Source of the DNA: Globobulimina sp. | Taxonomy: Eukaryota; Foraminifera; Rotaliida | NCBI GenBank assembly: GCA_003354225.1 | Contig: PIVH01000012.1 | Coordinates: forward strand, 1 to 12,170 | DNA: 12,170 bases | Reading direction: 5' to 3' | In this document: one piece after another, positions 10,301-12,170 of the stretch | Layout: every line of letters starts with the position of its first letter | Position numbering within the stretch: the stretch's first letter is position 1 | Translations under genes and position numbers: made by a program | Notes under the pieces: generated by a model | Told to the model about the DNA's origin: nothing | Databases searched by the model: none | What the model saw: only the letters and a program-made list of their open reading frames with translations

Positions 10301-11814
10301 AGTATTTAACATTTTGAGATGTTCGTTATTGTCAATAAAATCATTCCTTATCTTATTTATAACTACTTCCTCCATGTTGTCATTTAATAATATAGAGCCA
10401 AGACGCGAAATATTCTCATTTTCATCTTCCATGCTTAGACTCTGTGCGCAGGCTTCTTCCCCATTGCATTGATTATTATTATTATTGTGATTAAGTTTAT
10501 TTTCCTCATATCGAATGGTCATATCATCAAACGATGGCAACGATGGTTCGTACATTGTGATCTGTAGACTACCATTGATTTTATGGTTGGTTTTAATTGG
10601 TTTATTATTCTTATTCTTATTGGGTATGGCCCGAAGTATCACAGCGCCTAAATCTACCATCATATTTGGCAAAATTAAGTAGGATTTATTGAAATTACGA
10701 TGGATTTTGATGTATTTCTCGTCAGCGACATTGTCCAATACCAACGTTAAATGCGTTATGATCAATGAATGTGAGGTTGGATTGCGAAATTTTATTTTTT
10801 TGCTCACGCTCATATTTGGACGAGTTAGAATATGAAAATCAATATTTGGCCAAAAGTATTTATCCCCCTCTTTTTTCTTCTTTTTCTTCTTTTTTTTGCC
10901 TTTATTATGGTCAACAATGGAGACTGTTTTATTCTTTTTACAAATACCAAACCGAATGGGAACAGATAATGTGTCATAATTTGTATTCACAATCAGGTTT
11001 GAAACCATTTGTATTTCCTCATTCATCACGCATTTATTGTTATGTTCATAGTCATAGTCATTGTCATTGTCATTGTCATATTCGTATGGTTTGATGTCGT
11101 TTATTTCATTTACGTCTTTGTGTTTGGGTGACGGTGATGGTGAGGACACGTATGATATTGAACTTATTATTGTTGATTCCTGATTTGCTTCAATTTCCAT
11201 CATTTTCTGGTTATGTTGTGGTATTAATCGTAATTATGCGCTTTTGCGTAGAATGAGAGAGGGATAAAGTCATAAAACAGTACCTGTGACAACAATAATC
11301 CATCAATTTGTGGGTGAATATTAATGTTTGTAATGATAAGTGTATCATTGAACGGATTGGTGATCTGTAATGAATTTGTGGTGCTGTTGAACGGGGATAA
11401 TTGCAATGGCTGAATGTTATATTTATTATGTATGCCAACGCCATATAAATATAAATATAATACACCGTTATCAGTATGAACAGATAAATGGGACCAAAAC
11501 CTGCCACTGATAATGGGTGTAAATGTCACAGATAGATTCATGTGAGAGAATGAATGTAAATGATAGTTATTTAATGATGGATTAATGACAAATTGTGAAT
11601 CGTTAATATGATTTTTACCAATTAAGATTGAATTATTTGTTGGATTTATTAACGAAACATTTAATGATTCACCACAAAATAATGACACATTACCAAATGA
11701 CAATGTTGATGAACATGAATTAAAATAAAAATGATCCAATTCGCCATGAATTAAAATGAATAAAAATGTATAAATAATCAGAAACATATTCTTATTCTGA
11801 AGCGCAGATTCCAT
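4352..11814 (-). CDS. TMEM131: TMEM131 homologue: signal peptide, Ig-like luminal modules, two membrane segments, disordered cytosolic tail
   Basis: Predicted ER/Golgi membrane protein. In animals TMEM131 binds cargo such as procollagen in the lumen and the TRAPP tethering machinery with its tail. Exons 11814-11284 and 11206-4352, joined in phase 0, give 2461 residues; the start lies in an ideal context (ACCATGG). A signal peptide (about 1-24) precedes the conserved N-terminal domain (about 35-170), including LSFGNV, GVGIHNKYNIQPL and NPFNDTLIITN, which parallel human TMEM131. Further beta modules begin with Asp/Asn-Phe-Gly-type motifs near 297, 686, 844, 1053 and 1350, each followed by Asn-Pro or similar turns, as in PapD/ASH folds. 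NxS/T sites are frequent in this luminal part. Hydrophobic segments lie at about 1599-1617 and 1654-1678. The tail of about 780 residues is Lys/Ser/Asn/Gln-rich with many Ser-Pro and Thr-Pro sites and PRKPPRP. Luminal inserts carry Lys9 and Asp-Asn repeats. Family assignment is strong; cargo is unknown. Confidence 0.88.
6374..6396. repeat. Coding CAA run (polyglutamine)
   Basis: A GTT/TTG trinucleotide run on the plus strand reads as CAA repeats on the coding strand and gives six consecutive Gln in the cytosolic tail of the TMEM131 homologue, next to Lys-rich sequence. This is typical low-complexity expansion. Confidence 0.6.
7857..7886. repeat. Coding hexanucleotide repeat, Asp-Ile tract
   Basis: Tandem ATCGAT/ATCAAT-type hexamers encode Asp-Asn-Asp-Ile-Asp-Ile-Asp-Ile-Asp in the luminal part of the TMEM131 homologue. 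Third-position differences between units show the array is not brand new. Confidence 0.7.
10870..10899. repeat. Coding purine run, Lys9
   Basis: An AAA/AAG run on the coding strand gives nine consecutive Lys in the region between the first and second luminal modules of the TMEM131 homologue. It lies in an Asn/Asp/Lys-rich insert that begins at the exon junction. Confidence 0.7.
11048..11080. repeat. Coding hexanucleotide repeat, Asp-Asn/Asp-Tyr tract
   Basis: Tandem GTCATT and GTCATA hexamers encode alternating Asp-Asn and Asp-Tyr, just after the exon junction of the TMEM131 homologue. Confidence 0.75.
11207..11283 (-). other. Intron of the TMEM131 homologue (77 nt)
   Basis: The donor is CAG|GTACTG (intron from 11283) and the acceptor ATAACCAG (AG at 11208-11207). 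It joins the Gln codon at 11286-11284 to AAA ATG ATG in phase 0, linking the signal-peptide exon to the 6.9-kb exon. Without splicing the first frame ends at a TAA near 11224. A second phase-0 acceptor, AATCAG, lies 24 nt further on and would drop eight residues, so the exact acceptor is uncertain. Confidence 0.8.
11284..11814 (-). CDS. TMEM131: Exon 1 of the TMEM131 homologue: signal peptide and conserved N-terminal domain
   Basis: It encodes residues 1-177. A basic start is followed by a hydrophobic core (MFLIIYTFLFILIHG), typical of a cleaved ER signal. Then comes the most family-diagnostic part of the protein: a FGNVSLFCGE-type strand start, SVTFTP, HTDNGVLYLYLYGVGIHN and the NPFND turn, all in the order seen in animal TMEM131. 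Asn-linked glycosylation motifs are frequent. Its family match alone supports joining it to the long downstream frame, which continues the same domain series. Confidence 0.85.
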
Positions 11815-11881
11815 GGTTTAACTTCACTAAAAAGTTTCAGTAAAAAACTCAATTTAATGATCGTTTAATGGGTTGTCTTAT

Positions 11882-11888
11882 TGAGTCA
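11882..11888 (+). promoter_or_regulatory. AP-1/GCN4-like heptamer TGAGTCA
   Basis: The palindrome-like heptamer TGAGTCA matches the binding site of bZIP proteins such as AP-1 and Gcn4. It lies between two divergent starts, 68 bp upstream of the TMEM131-homologue ATG and 72 bp upstream of the TATA-like box. A chance match is possible at this length. Confidence 0.3.
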
Positions 11889-11953
11889 GAAACGGCAAGC
11901 GCTGGCGATAGAGTTGCGAGTTGCACCAAATCTCCAAAATCCACAAACGTCGG

Positions 11954-11960
11954 TATAAAA
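11954..11960 (+). promoter_or_regulatory. TATA-like box (TATAAAA)
   Basis: GGTATAAAAAG on the plus strand matches the TATA consensus. Transcription would begin about 30 nt downstream, near 11985. The ATG at 11968 would then lie outside the transcript and the ATG at 12060 would be the first in-frame start. In AT-rich DNA this match has limited weight, but it sits in a comparatively G+C-rich patch. Confidence 0.4.
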
Positions 11961-12059
11961 AGCGAAAATGAAGAGCTTATCCCAGCAGTTAGCATTACTT
12001 CAACAACACCAAGTCAACTGAGACAAGCATCTGAACTGAAATCACAAGTCACAGACTCA

Positions 12060-12170
12060 ATGGAAATGGAAATGAAAATGAGTCAAATACGTCAATTAAA
12101 AGTAAAACTGAACCCAAATTTACCAGATTTACCGATTCAAATTCAATATTCAAAAAGCGAATATATAACA
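12060..12170 (+). CDS. Start of an unidentified divergent gene, cut by the right edge
   Basis: From ATG 12060 the frame is open for 37 codons to the window end: a Met/Glu-rich start (MEMEMKMSQIRQLKVKL) then NPNLPDLPIQIQY. The same frame is also open upstream for 66 codons, back to a TGA at 11859-11861, without another ATG; that part reads as a Ser/Thr/Glu-rich disordered stretch. Such a run is unlikely by chance in this composition. Either translation starts at 12060 behind the TATA box, or the whole 11862-12170 stretch is an exon after a splice acceptor. I recognise no family. Confidence 0.45.
   Translation, partial: MEMEMKMSQIRQLKVKLNPNLPDLPIQIQYSKSEYIT

Larger units (their letters stand above)
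11815..12059. promoter_or_regulatory. Compact divergent promoter region
   Basis: This is the interval between the ATG of the minus-strand TMEM131 homologue and the first in-frame ATG of the plus-strand reading frame at the right edge. It is richer in G+C than the other spacers (especially 11885-11960). It carries a TATA-like box and a TGAGTCA heptamer on the plus strand. I see no TATA box on the minus-strand side. Part of it may instead be coding, because the plus-strand frame of the right-hand gene stays open back to 11862. Confidence 0.45.

Noticed and set aside
11211-11507. Minus-strand frame of 98 codons overlapping TMEM131-homologue exon 1
   Set aside because: Out-of-frame shadow of an exon that matches the TMEM131 family.
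11968-12021. Upstream open frame of 17 codons (ATG 11968) before the right-edge gene
   Set aside because: It starts only 8 nt past the TATA-like box, so it would probably lie outside the transcript; no other support.
1-12170. Mobile elements, CRISPR arrays, tRNA or rRNA genes
   Set aside because: I found no transposase-like protein, terminal inverted repeats, spaced repeat array or recognisable RNA gene on either strand.
1-12170. Ciliate origin with reassigned TAA/TAG
   Set aside because: The long frames contain no internal TAA or TAG and the two main genes end at TAG and TAA in sensible places, which fits the standard code.

Overview
The window is AT-rich nuclear DNA from a eukaryote, almost certainly a unicellular one. 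It holds very long, nearly intronless reading frames, a few short GT...AG introns, coding homopolymer and hexanucleotide runs (Lys, Asn, Gln, Asp-Asn, Asp-Ile) and AT-rich spacers. TAA and TAG end the two main genes and glutamine is written CAA/CAG, so the standard code fits and the reassigned-stop ciliate codes do not. The low-complexity style resembles foraminiferan (Reticulomyxa-like) genomes, but that placement is only a weak guess.

Layout, left to right. Positions 1-139 carry an open minus-strand frame that runs off the left edge and may be an exon of a neighbouring gene. Positions 140-555 are spacer and the 3' untranslated region of the next gene. Positions 556-3732 (minus) encode a six-transmembrane, voltage-gated, K+-selective channel of the EAG/HCN/plant-Shaker superfamily with a cyclic-nucleotide-binding-type domain. 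Two separate-looking open frames join in frame across a 135-nt intron to give 1013 residues. Positions 3733-4351 are low-complexity spacer. Positions 4352-11814 (minus) encode a homologue of the secretory-pathway membrane protein TMEM131: 2461 residues in two exons joined over a 77-nt intron. It has a signal peptide, a large luminal part made of immunoglobulin-like (PapD/ASH-type) modules, two membrane segments and a disordered cytosolic tail. To its right is a compact region with a TATA box and an AP-1/GCN4-like heptamer, then the start of a divergent plus-strand gene cut by the right edge.

The channel and the TMEM131 homologue lie head to tail on one strand, but nothing shows that they share a pathway. 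I see no operon, mobile element, CRISPR array, rRNA or tRNA. The main points of interest are the complete TMEM131 architecture in an apparent protist, the spliced channel whose retained intron would remove a 298-residue tail, and the two partly visible neighbouring genes at the edges.
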